A program made the translations under genes and the position numbers. 41,388 nucleotides of DNA from Russula earlei (taxonomy: Eukaryota; Basidiomycota; Agaricomycetes; Russulales; Russulaceae), in NCBI GenBank assembly GCA_025769875.1, contig JAGFNK010000457.1, forward strand, positions 1 to 41,388, read 5' to 3'. This document shows, in pieces, positions 8,670-18,910 of this stretch. A model generated the notes under the pieces. That model saw nothing but the letters and a program-made list of their open reading frames with translations, did no database searches and was not told where the DNA came from. Every line of letters begins with the position of its first letter. Position 1 is the stretch's first letter.

Positions 8670-10608
8670 ATGTCCGACCCACGACCAGAGCTTCCTTGGC
8701 GTTTCCACAACCACGACAGATACTTCTCATGACCACGGCCCAAACACCCCTTCGACTCCGACTTCTCCCTTGATGAAGCCTACCAGGACGGTGGCGATCA
8801 TCAAGCCCCACGCCGTCTGTCGGAAAGCGCGCCAGCCCTAAGGCGCATACACTACCGCTCCATGATCGACTACAATTTGTGATTGAGTCTAATTAAGTCT
8901 ATACGTTTAGCGATTTGGACATGGTACAGTACGTGCGTCGTGTAACTGCAACGCGTACGCCTTCCCTCTTCGGGGCACTTGGCCCCTGACATTGTGTACA
9001 TAAAAATAGTACTTCTCCCGTGCGTACGTAGACCTCAGTTACTTCCCAAAGGTATGTAGTTACATCTGCACCGTTTACCCCGCCGTTCGCTCACACCTAG
9101 ATAGCTCGTACTGTCTAGTATCTCACGCGCGCGCGCACGCTAGCACCCGTTGGAACGGCTTCATCACATTTTGACCTTTGAGTTTACCACGCCGTCGACC
9201 ACTGGTTCGAGATCGAACATCAAATCACTGAAGCCAAGTTCGAGGTGAGTCCGACTCTGCTCGCTTGTACATGCGCCCGAACGACGACCGACCTTGCCTC
9301 GAGATTGTCAAAGAGAGACAGATGGAGTTTGACATGGGTATATGTCCTCGAACGCCGCCGTGCCATCGAAGTATGGAACACGATCATGGGCGACGTTGAC
9401 CCCCACCTCGCTCGCCAACTCACCCCGACCGCCCTCCGTGCCCTCTACGGCATCACCAGGGAGCACAACGCCGTCATGGGCTCCCCCGACCCCGACACCG
9501 CAGAGATCCAGATCAACTCGCTCTTCCTCTCCTCCCCGCCCTTCCCCTCCTCCGACCTCCCCTCTTCCGACCGATCCACCGACGCCGACCCTCGCGTCCT
9601 CACCACCGCCTCCCTCCGATCCCTCTCGTCCTCCCTCCGCTCCTCCGCACGCCTCGCGCAACAACGCAGCGCGAGCAGCTCCAACGGCCACTCCCCCGCC
9701 CGCACCTCGTCCTCGCACCCCCCGCGCCGCACGCCCTTCAGAGCGCGCGACATAATCCCGTCCCACGCCTCCCCGACCATCGTCCCGCGCACGACCCGCG
9801 CGGCCTCCCTCCGCGCCGGTGCGACCCCGCCCAACCTCGACCGCGCGCGCAGCGCGCCCCGCACGCCGCCGTCCAAGGAGGCCCTCCGCAAGATCTTCGC
9901 CGACGTGCCGGGCCACAAGCGCACCGCCTCGATCCAGGTCGCCTCCACCGCCGCGCCGACCGTGCCTCCGCGCATGACGCGCGCCGCCGCCCTGCGCATC
10001 TCGGGCGCGACGCCCCCCACGCCCGTCGTCCCGAAGCCCATCATCACGATCGCGCAGGCCAAGGCCAAGGCCGCCGAGGAGGAGAGGGCCAAGGCCGCGC
10101 TGCAGGAGGCCCAGGCCAGGACGTTCGAGGGCGTGCCGGGACACAAGAGGCGCGAGTCCATCTCGGTCTCGAGCACCGCCAAGGCGCCCACCATCACCCC
10201 GAGGCAAAACCGCAGCGCGCTGCTGCGCGCGTCGAAAGATGCCACCCCGCCGTCCTCGTATCAGTGTGCGTCTGTTTGTCTGTCTGTCTCCCTTTCACCC
10301 GTCTCTCTGTTCTGTTTCCGTTTAGTTGAACAACGTTTTCGTTTCGTTTCGCAGTCCGACCGCCGATTGGCCCATCCCTGTCGCGGTCCACTTCTTCAGA
10401 CTCATACGGCTCACCGGGTCGTCCCTCCACCGCGCAAGGTGACGTGCACTCTCCGCGTCGATCGTTCTCTCGAATGTCCGATATTGGCCCCGGCGCCATC
10501 GGCACGCCGCCTAGGGAACGCCCCATCAGCTTGCAGGCGCCGACGATGGTGCCGCGGCAAAACCGCAGCGCGATGCTACGAGCAGCCAAAATAGCCAACG
10601 GAGCTTGA
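8670..10608 (+). pseudogene. NDK-like domain protein, copy 2, disrupted by insertion and deletion
   Basis: Same gene as 106-1787. The start codon at 8670 is followed by seven extra bases relative to copy 1, which shifts the frame. The coding strand for IIKPHAV is then split by a ~370-bp insertion (8818-9189), and the segment DMETDPDALFELF through GPVW plus intron 2 is missing. From YVLERRRAIEVW (9344) the frame runs cleanly through NAVMGSPDPDTAEIQ, the S/P-rich middle and the repeats, then splices (donor after SSYQ at about 10263, acceptor at about 10353) into a Ser-rich exon ending MLRAAKIANGA at 10608. So copy 2 keeps the better C-terminus and copy 1 the better N-terminus; neither is complete. 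Confidence 0.82.
8818..9189 (+). mobile_element. Solo-LTR-like insertion in copy 2
   Basis: A ~370-bp segment is absent from copy 1 at the matching site. It is flanked by the 10-bp direct repeat CCACGCCGTC (8808-8817 and 9187-9196). If the right border is placed at 9189 the element begins TGTCGG and ends ACCA, i.e. TG..CA as in LTRs, with CGCCGTC directly repeated on both sides; other borders within the repeat are equally possible. A TATA-like stretch (acataaaaatag, about 8998) lies mid-element, as in an LTR promoter. No coding capacity or terminal inverted repeat was seen. LTR identity is moderate; that it is an insertion is very likely. Confidence 0.72.
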
Positions 10609-11067
10609 GGATGGCAGATCATACGCAGAGCGCTTCCCACTGTGTGTCTGCATTCCAAACGCAATTCGGAGCAGTCGACTCTTTCTTGCTCATCTTGGCG
10701 CTGGCGCTGCTTCTTCTCCGATAAGTGTATCATAGATGACCCGTACATACTTCTGGCCGTTAGCGCGTGGATGCCTGCTCTCCTCACCGGATCTCTTTAT
10801 GCTTATAGCCTTTTGGTTTACCCCTCGTTTCACAGGTCGAGACTCAGATACCATGCTCCCATCTGTATATGCGTTATCAAATGTACTGCTGCCAGTCTGA
10901 CAGATGAGTGCAAGGTTCAAAAGTAGGAGTTGTGACCCCATTGGAACGACAGCCGTGAATCGACATCTATTTTTACAATAAGCAAACGCAGCAAGCTATT
11001 ACAGAACCAAGTGGAAAGTCTGCTGGTCGCTGCGTTACCCAGCGGCGTACGCAGAGCAGCAGCGATT

Positions 11068-12144
11068 TTAAAGATCTCCAAAAAGGCGTTTCCTGATGAG
11101 AGAACGACGAAGAAAACGATCAGCCAAAGGAGCGCCATCGCGTGAACCGGACAGTTCCGCGACCGACTCACAGCGATTCTGGCGCCTCGCTAAATATCGT
11201 CGGCCCACCGACCATCTCGCGAGTCCACACGTCTCGGATGAACCACCCTATGTGGCCCACCGCGCACCCGACGAGATCGCTGGCCGCGGCGCGCCAGGTG
11301 CCCGTGAGCAGCCAGGAGAAGGCGACGAGCGCAAAGGGGAGGTAAGGCGCGGTGATCGTGAGCAGGCCGAAAAGCGAAATGGGCGTCGAGGGATGTCGGC
11401 GGGACCAGAAGTAGATCGGCACGTAGGCGAGCGGCGAGGAGAGGAAGGGGAGGTTGAAGAGCGGCGACAAGCCCTGGTGGATCAGGCATGTTACAGATTG
11501 GGCGGGATGGGGAGGGGGAGGGGGAAAGGGAAGGGATATCGCACCAGGAGCATGAGAGAGGAGAGGAAGAGGAGCCAGAAGTAGTCGGCCTTGCGGTTTG
11601 CGAACGAGGACTCTTCGAGCATGCGGCTATAGCGCATGCTGTTGTTGTTATCGTTCACGGTTTGATATGCGTGCGACAGGCGTCGGATCAGCAAAGGGTA
11701 TGTGTGATGGGCGCGAAGCGAGGGGGAAACGGAGGACTCACAAAAAGAATAGGTGGAAGACAAAGTCCAAGGATATCGAACCAAAGTAGAAGAACGTGGT
11801 GAACACTCTCCACGGCTATGACAGAGTGGGTCGGCACGGCTTCGGTAAGAAAAAGGCGGCGGTGTGCAAACGATTTGAGGGACGTAGCTTTACCTGAGCG
11901 TTTCGGAATGCAGCTTTGAAGCTAAAGTAGAGCTGCAACGGCGTTATCAACTGGCATTGCTGCGGAGGGGGGGGTTAGTTTGCCATCGACTTGAGTCTCG
12001 AGACGAGAGGGCCACGGGTGGCGAGGGGGGTTGGCCAAGGGACACACATACAACTGCCACGCTTGTGAGGACGGAAAGGGCGAGCCAGGTGCGCGTCACG
12101 GGTGGTATTTGCGTGAACCAGGCTTCCAAGCCGACAACAGGCAT
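11068..12144 (-). CDS. Derlin / Der1-like ER membrane protein
   Basis: Rhomboid-pseudoprotease family member of the ER membrane that helps move misfolded proteins out for degradation (ERAD), with Hrd1/Cdc48 partners. Six exons join without frame error: 12144-12052, 11959-11894, 11815-11742, 11638-11545, 11473-11172 and 11092-11068, giving 217 aa, a normal Derlin length. Diagnostic features are the N-terminal W-F-T-Q-I-P-P-V-T-R-T segment, LITPLQLYFSF, the WRVFTTFFYFG block, RMLEESSF, YFWSRRHP and the AVGHIGWF segment (Derlins have G-H-x-Y/W in this place). Several hydrophobic segments alternate with loops. All donors are GT and all acceptors AG. The 3' end converges on duplication copy 2, only 29 bp away. 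Which Derlin subtype it is cannot be told from sequence alone. Confidence 0.92.
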
Positions 12145-12559
12145 CGGGGTCGATGGTAGTCTGCGCTCGAGCGCGGGGATGGAGAGTGGATGTATCTTGG
12201 TCCGTCAGATGTGTCACGATCCAAGCAGCGCAGCGTGGTCGCGACGACCGACGACTCAGCTCACGGCTCACGTGTTTGGGCATCCCAGTCACGTCTCGCG
12301 TGGTCGCGTGCAAAATCTGTCCAGATTCCGCTGTCGAGGTCCGTTGCTGAATGTTTTGCGGCAGGTGTGACATTGAAGGGCAAGTTGGCGGAAGGCGGAA
12401 CGCTCACGACGCCAAAGGAAGGTATCGGACTCGGGGTGATCATTGTTCTTGGAATGCTGAAACTAGCGGCAACGGTTCCGTGACTGGTAATATCACTCGT
12501 AATAAATCATGGTATGTACAACACATCCTGGATACATGTACTAGAGGTGGGCAACTTGT
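12145..12559. other. Upstream region of the Derlin gene, no gene seen
   Basis: It holds the presumed Derlin promoter (minus strand). Open frames on both strands overlap each other but show no recognisable domain or codon pattern. No repeat was noticed. Confidence 0.4.
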
Positions 12560-12935
12560 CAACTAGCGCCCATACCTGAAAGAAATTCCGCCATTTCGTG
12601 ATGCCCATTTTTCAAAGCTAATTGGAGTGGGGTCTCATCCTCGTTGTTCTCAGCGTTGATATCAGCACCATGTTCGAGCAGTAGGCGTGACCCTTCCACC
12701 GTCCCGTTGAAGCTGGTCGAGCGAGTGTCAGCGTGACCATGTCTGAAGTGAGTAAGCTTCACAGATCCGTTATCACGTCTCGTTACTCACCGGCTTCGAC
12801 CAGGTCAATGTTGCCTTGCGCCGCCCGCTCCTGGAACACGATTAGTGGTCCCTCGCAAGCGCCGTTGGAAGCAAGTTCTTGTGAACATCGCCAGGGTGTG
12901 TCGTTTTTGCTCAGTGTCCATGACGACCTCTGACC
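12560..12935 (-). pseudogene. Ankyrin-repeat protein remnant
   Basis: One clear ankyrin unit is read on the minus strand near 12710-12570: LLLEHGADINA, then DETPLQLALKNGHHEMAEFL. A weaker partial unit (AAQGNIDLVEA) lies near 12820, across a probable intron whose phases do not join cleanly. A donor-like gtatgg follows EFLS, but no downstream exon was found. Too short to be a complete ankyrin protein, it is probably a fragment; function unknown. Confidence 0.55.
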
Positions 12936-12947
12936 AGTAGATTTTAG

Positions 12948-14254
12948 ACCCGGTGACAATCAACACGCTCCCCGATGATGTCCTAGTGGAGATATTCCAT
13001 TTCTATGTGATCGTGGATTACTGGAGCATAAGGACGAAGGAATGGCACACACTGGTCCATGTGTGTCAAAGATGGCGACATGTCGTTTTTGCATCGCCGC
13101 GTCGCCTGAACCTGCGACTCGACTACACAGGAAAAAGACCGATGTCTGAGATGCTGGACGTCTGGCCAGCTTTGCCTGTGGTGATAAGCCATGACTCCAA
13201 CTTGTCAAACTCCTTAGTTGGTGCCCTCGAATCGGAGCACCGCCATCGCATATGTCAAATTCACCTGTGGCTCATTCCAACATCAGAATGGGAAAGACTC
13301 GCAGCAGCGATGCAGAAACCATTCCCGGAACTGACCTTTCTGCGCTTTTCGGTAGCAACAAACACTATGACGCCCCTTTCGAATTCGTTCTTGGGCGGAT
13401 CCGCCCCACTTCTACGATATCTCAGGTTGGAGAATTGTCCGTTTCCAGGAGTTCCTAAACTACTCTTGTCCTCCAATCAACTTGTCGTTATTTTCCTTTG
13501 GAATATTCCCGATCTCGGTTACATTTCTCCCCAGGATTTGGCCACCGCCCTGTCGGTCTTGTCCAGACTTGAATCCCTCGGCCTTGGATTCGAATCCCCT
13601 CTATATCCGGCAAGTCGACCTCCACCTCCGCTCACACGCTCTGTCCTTCCCGCTCTCACCGAACTTGCGTTCCGCGGCGTTCACGAGTACTTGGAGGACC
13701 TACTGGCCCAAATCGAGGTTCCCTTTCTTAACACACTCGAGATAACATTCTTCATGGTCCCCGACTTTGTCCTCCCACAACTCCACCGGTTGATCAGTCA
13801 CGCAGAATCGTTCGAGACATGCGACAGAGCAACTGTGCGCACTGTGCCTTCCTGGAATCCATCCCAATTTTTCATGTCCCTCCAAACTTCTCTATTGTTG
13901 GAAATCGGCTGCAGAGAGTTGGATTCGCACCTTGCATCGCTGGCCCAGGCCTGTCCCTCAACCTTTCCCCTCATCTCCAAATTGACACAACTCGAGATCG
14001 TGGATGATGTTCCTCAATTACACTGGTTAGGTGACATGGAAACCACACAATGGCTGGAACTCCTGGTCCCGTTCCTTGCTGTGAAGCATCTACGCTTATC
14101 CCATCGAGTGGCGCCACATGTCTGCCAAGCGCTGGTAGAGCTCGCAGAAGAAAGACTAACAGACGTCTTACCAGCGCTACAGAACATTTTTTTGAAGGGT
14201 CTCAAGCCGTTGGAATCTGTTCCAAAATATATAGAGAGATTTGTCACCGCGTGA
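12948..14254 (+). CDS. F-box protein with LRR-like C-terminus
   Basis: A single long exon of about 430 residues. The N-terminus reads INTLPDDVLVEIF, an F-box helix, followed by the typical W-x-x-L-V-x-V-C-x-x-W-R-x-V pattern. The remainder has irregular leucine-rich strands typical of the large Agaricomycete F-box family, which serve as substrate receptors of SCF ubiquitin ligases. Stop at 14252-14254. The oddity is the 5' end: in frame, a TAG stands at 12938 and no ATG occurs before the F-box; the first internal ATG is about 60 codons in. An acceptor (ttttag, 12942-12947) suggests an upstream exon that I could not locate, so the gene may be 5'-incomplete. Target unknown. Confidence 0.7.
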
Positions 14255-14758
14255 AACCTCTCTGATTACCCTGTGGCTGTCCACTGTTGGGAATAGAGGT
14301 GGGCGCGAGACAGTTGAGGCGCCGTGGAAGGGAGGGGTGAGACCAGGGGTAAGCCAATCACAGATTGATTCTGATTTGCCTGATCCTACCTTTGAAGGTG
14401 CCAGACTCATTTTGCATCTATGTCCACTCATCTACCTTTACCGATATCCTGTGACATGGCATTCGCGCACTGCAAACACTGAAAGGTGCCCAACAGCAGC
14501 GCACCACATTGCTCTGACCTACAAAGCCACCCCTCCATCACTTGCTATCATTTGCTGCCACTGTACATGAGGGTTTGCAGCCTACCATTGCCTCACCCAT
14601 TCACACATGATTGCAATTGCTGCTTTGATGCATGCCTTACATCATTTTTTTTCTCTCAGACTTCCCTCAGCCCTTGTCCAGCCCCATGAACTCAAGCATG
14701 CCCTTCTCACACACTACAGATGAAAATGTGAAAATTCAAGGAGTGAAACTCATTATTT
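14255..14758. other. Transition into CpG-poor repeat region, no gene seen
   Basis: Downstream of the F-box gene. From about 14450 onward CpG becomes rare and tg/ca frequent. No protein family or RNA gene was recognised. Confidence 0.45.
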
Positions 14759-15300
14759 GGCTGCATCTAGATACAGTAATGAGGTTCTACTGTCCAGTTT
14801 TAAGGTAATCTATTGAGGAATTGTTGTAAAATGCACTTACAAAGTGTATATGTTTGGACTCCATGTGCATGACCAGTAGTCATATGTTCCATGGTTGATG
14901 CCCCATGATGATTGATGTCATGGATGAAATACTTACATTGGAGTATGATTACAAAGCCTGTACTTATGTGTACTTAAAGAAAAGTACACCCATAGAGGGC
15001 TGAGGACAACCTAACAGAACAACACAATAACAATTCACATAACCATTTGCACCCACTCCTATCCATTGTGCACCCTAAGTACCTGAAAATCTCATGAAGA
15101 ATTAGACCCCAACTGTTGGGCTGCACATAGATACAGTACATGAGATCCCACTGTTGAAGTTTCAAGTCAATCAAAATCAATTGAGAAACAGTTGAGATAT
15201 GGCAGTTCAAAAATTTGCACTCATGTCAACACCCAAAAATTGACATGTCAAGAACTGTATATTAGGCTCCCACATTTTAGCTGCACCTAGATATAGTATA
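14759..15300 (+). repeat. Older dispersed repeat: two units and the left half of a third
   Basis: Three related units share GCTGCA-x-x-TAGATA-x-AGTA followed by a ctactgt..agttt.aagg stretch. They start near 14759, near 15119 and near 15280. The third is interrupted at its TA by the DDE transposon and resumes at 18771. Units are diverged. No coding content was identified. Confidence 0.7.
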
Positions 15301-18300
15301 CTGTCACCAACCCACCAACCATGCAGCTTACTTAAGGTACCTAGCACTTGGTCTGACCAGTCACATATAGTCACCAGACATGTAATGAAAATCTTGAAGC
15401 ACTGTTTGAACCTTACATTGTTGATGAGATGGGTAAAAACACTGCATTTGGAGGTTTTGGGGGGGGGGCAAGGAAAAAAGACAATGTAATACTGTGTGCA
15501 TACAGGAATTAACTAAACACTCTCAATCCAATTCTGCCTGCCTTGAAGGAAGAGCCCAGCAAATTGAGGCTGATCACAATGGCCTGTGTGTGCTTTGAGG
15601 TGGGACTTGAGCTGGCAAACCAGCTCATTGACAGTGCCCAACATCTTGAGTCCAAGCACACCAGAGAGCATGATAAGGTTGTCTTTGTGTTTATAAGAGG
15701 AAAGTGGTTCTGTAAAACATGAGTGCATTGTTGTAAAAAGACATTGAGACTCACTGTTGAAAACCTTAGACTGTATGTCCTCTGAGATTTGTGCATTGTG
15801 AGCTGCTTCATTGGCTGTCTTTTGAGCTGCCTTCTCAGCAGCCTCTCTTGTGAGCCAGGCCTTCTCTTCCTGTTCAGTGAGCCACTGTGCCTCAACTTCA
15901 GGATGGGCAACAAAACATGCACTTGTCTTCACAGAATGGCATGTCTCATGCTTCTGATTTTCCAATTCCAACTCTGTCCTAGCATCAGATGCTGCATGCT
16001 TCATGATGGTGCAGTGTGCATTACTGGAGCTGGTCTCTGCCCTGGCTTGAAGGATCTCCCTTCCCATCAGCTCCACCATCAACTGGAGTTGAGAGAGCTC
16101 TGAACTCATCTCCTGGAATGCAGTGGGGATTGGTGCATGGTGAGAACCAAATGCAATTGAGAGAGAAATCACAGGGGAAGATCTCACCCTTTGAGAGTGA
16201 GTGAAGGGGGGGATGAGCCAGAGAGGGTCTCAGCTGGTGGACATGTCACATGGATGCTCTGACACATTTTGCATAATGGCTGAAGTGTGTTCATTGTCTG
16301 TTGTAGGCAAGGAAGAGGACAGAGCCAAGTTAAGCAAGACATGCAGATGTGAAGCAAGGGGAGCTGGTGAAGGGATGGGGGGGGTTGCAGAAGACATGAC
16401 AGAAGGAGAACATGAACATGGTGGTGGTGAGTCATTCACGCAGTCTGGCAGTGGTGCAAAGTCTGAGTCATCAGACTCTGTGTCCCAGTCAAATGTGACT
16501 GGGTCTTTGTCCATTATGTCAAGATTGTCTTGTGCACACTCATTGTCTTGCATGCCCTCATTGGTGTCTGAGCCATCCCAGTCAGAGGACTCAGAGGGAA
16601 GGGGGGAGGATGAGGGAACATCAACAGGAAATGAGATTGAGATGTGCTGAGTGGTGGAGTAAGCTTTGGAAGGTGCAAAATCAGCCTCAACAAAAATGGA
16701 GGGGTTGAAGGGGTGGATGCCAGTGTAGTGAGTCCAGGGATGCATGAGTGAGATCATGATGCTGACTGGTCCAAGGAAAGAGGAGAGGGGAGAGGGGAGG
16801 AGAGCAGTCCTGGCTGGAATGCTGAGCACAGATGTGGACACAAAGATGGCTTCTTGAGGCAGACAGAGGGAAGAGCAGGCAAAAAGGATTTTTTTTTTGA
16901 ACTGAGTAGCTAAACAGTTTATATACAGGAGAGAAGGTACTAGAGATGAAAGGCATGAAAGAGATTCCAGACTGGTTGAGACAGTCAAGGCAGTCATGGC
17001 CATGATGAAAGACTTGGGATGTGAACACCTCTAGTGTGTGGAGGCATGGCATGCACGCATGCTTGGTGGTGAGGGCTGGGTGATGCAATCAAGGTCTTGA
17101 TGTTGCACAACAAGGTGGCTTGTGGTGTGCAGTCAATGGACAGCCTGGAATGAGAGGGAGGTGGCAAGGGATGAAAGGGAGCTGAGGTGTCAGTCTCATG
17201 TCATGTCACATCGCATTTTCGCATGTGATTTTGAGGCCAGCCATAATCTTCCTTACACCAGTGGAGGAGAACACAGACATGAGGAGCTTGTGGGTCATTG
17301 TCTGAGTGCACATCTTCATGTACTTGACAATGACATTGTAATGTGTGATGGGAATGTTTTCACAGATGCGGCAGTCACAATGAATGGACCAGTTCCACTG
17401 TGTGTGGCAAAAAACTTTGACATCAAGCAGTTGGAGCTTGTGTGTGCATGCAGAGGGGAAGGCAATGTTGTGTTGGTACACAAGCACCTGGAATCCATCA
17501 GTCTCATGAGAGTTATGACCATCAACAAAAGGATGACAGGGTTGTCAGTGACCTTATGGTCCAGAGTGAAGGGAATGAAGGCATGGCAGAACCATGACAA
17601 ACCAATTTCATTGTCCATCCACCCATTTTGGGATGTGGCAATCCCCCCAATTGAGGCATCCAGATTGGATTCACAGTGGACTGGGAGAGGCCCATTTGAA
17701 AGGACAAACACTGGTTGAACAGACAACCCAGAGGGTGAAATACACTTGATGATGGTGACAAGTTTGAGGGAATCAGAATACATGTGATAAAATTTGCTTT
17801 TCTTGAGGGTTCATAGGTGATAATATTTTTTGTACCATTTGTGGCCTCCACCAAGTTGCAAACCCTTCTCATCCATGTTCCAGATGTGCTCTGGTGGGAG
17901 GTTTGGGTGCTTGTCATAGACCTGCTTGACTAGCTCAAAATATCAAGTGACATTTGAGACATTGAAGTTCTGAGCACACTTGGGATCCAGATTACTTGGC
18001 TTTGATGACCAAAGGTCTGGGTGCTGCTTCTGGAAATGGCGGTGCCAGTTCTTGCCTGGGATGATGCCAGGCATGTCATACCTGAGAGATTTGACATTGT
18101 TCTGGTCCATTGGTTTGGCAATCAAGGCCTGGTGGCCTACCCAGGAAACTAGTGCACCCTCCTGTTCCTTCAAGAGCAGTTGCTGAGCCACATTTGCTTC
18201 CTTCTTGCAACAACACCCATTGGTGCAATCACTGAGTGTCTAAAGAGGAACCTAAGGGAATTTATAAGTGTTAGAGAACCAAATGACTGCTCCTCATGTT

Positions 18301-18770
18301 GTGGGCAATCGCAGCTGCTTGTCTACTTTTGAAGTGGCCCTCCTGTCAATTGGTGATTGCTGCTTGAATTTGGTCCTCATATGCATCATCTGTCTGGCAT
18401 GATTGCTTTGTGCAGATGGGCAGCATCAATGAAACAGTTAATTACACTGCAATGCAGGAGAGTGTTACAGCAATGGGGCTAATGAGAGGATGAGGATGGC
18501 TTAGAGACATGTGATTAGCCAAGGATGCTGATTTGAAGCACCAACTTGAACTCTACTATTCTGCATGACATCTTTCCAAAAACATGAGGAAGGGGAAAAC
18601 ATCAAATGGGTATATTCTGACAAAAAAAAAAACATGGGTGGATTCACATTAATCACTACTTTTACCCCCCATTTGAAAGAAATCGAGATCATCATTTTCA
18701 GTGTGTCTACAAACTCTGACTGAGTGTTAGGTACCTTAAGTAAGCTGCATGGTTGGTGGGTCGGTGACAG
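15301..18770 (-). mobile_element. Pogo/Fot-type DDE transposon with TIRs and TA duplication
   Basis: A ~3.47-kb element. The left TIR, from 15301, begins CTGTCACCAACCCACC. The right TIR, ending at 18770, is its reverse complement for about 43 bp with one mismatch in the stretch compared. TA dinucleotides lie on both sides (15299-15300 and 18771-18772), as expected for the Tc1/mariner-pogo superfamily. Removing the element with one TA rejoins the two halves of an older repeat unit present elsewhere at 14759 and 15119, which supports the borders. The transposase lies inside in minus orientation. Confidence 0.88.
15513..18426 (-). pseudogene. Decayed pogo-like DDE transposase with long C-terminal coiled-coil tail
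   Basis: A putative start at 18426 leads to a pogo/psq-like HTH (YEDQIQAAIT). Next comes the CENP-B-type HTH (EGALVSWVGHQ, NWHRHFQKQHPDL). Then the DDE core: first Asp in NMDEKGLQLGGG (about 17870), second in DGHNSH (17506-17523), third in KLQLLDVKVF (about 17425). The GIHPFNPSIF block (about 16710) follows. The C-terminal part has a Ser/Pro/Asp-rich region and then an Ala/Glu/Lys-rich coiled-coil, ending at 15513. Damage: in-frame TGA near 18335, 17945 and 17815, at least the latter two fitting CGA-to-TGA change, plus a one-base frameshift before DGHNSH. It is unlikely to be active. Confidence 0.85.
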
Positions 18771-18910
18771 TATAAGGTTCTACTGTCAAAGTTTCAAGGT
18801 AATCTGTTGAGAAACTGTTCAGATAGAGCTGTTTTAATTTCACACTTGAAATGACATCCAAAAATGGTAAGTGCAAGGTCACGTGAAACGACAAATAATA
18901 CAGATCATGA
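18771..18910 (+). repeat. Right half of the third dispersed repeat unit
   Basis: It resumes the unit cut at 15300: aaggttctactgtcaaag is followed by the same gagaaact stretch seen near 15182. It supplies the empty-site evidence for the DDE element. It ends where the poly(A)-tailed insertion's target-site duplication begins. Confidence 0.72.

Larger units (their letters stand above)
8575..11038 (+). repeat. Segmental duplication, copy 2
   Basis: This is the direct repeat of 1-2206. It differs by a 7-bp length change after the start codon, an insertion at 8818-9189, a deletion at about 9337 relative to copy 1, a tctg microsatellite difference in the last intron, and scattered substitutions. 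Homology ends at tgcgttac (11031-11038), 29 bp before the stop codon of the convergent Derlin gene. Because that neighbour is intact, this may be the original locus (inference). Confidence 0.93.

Noticed and set aside
9308..10245. Long minus-strand open frames over the NDK-like copies
   Set aside because: They are GC-rich shadows of the plus-strand coding sequence, giving Gly/Arg/Ala low-complexity proteins with no domain.
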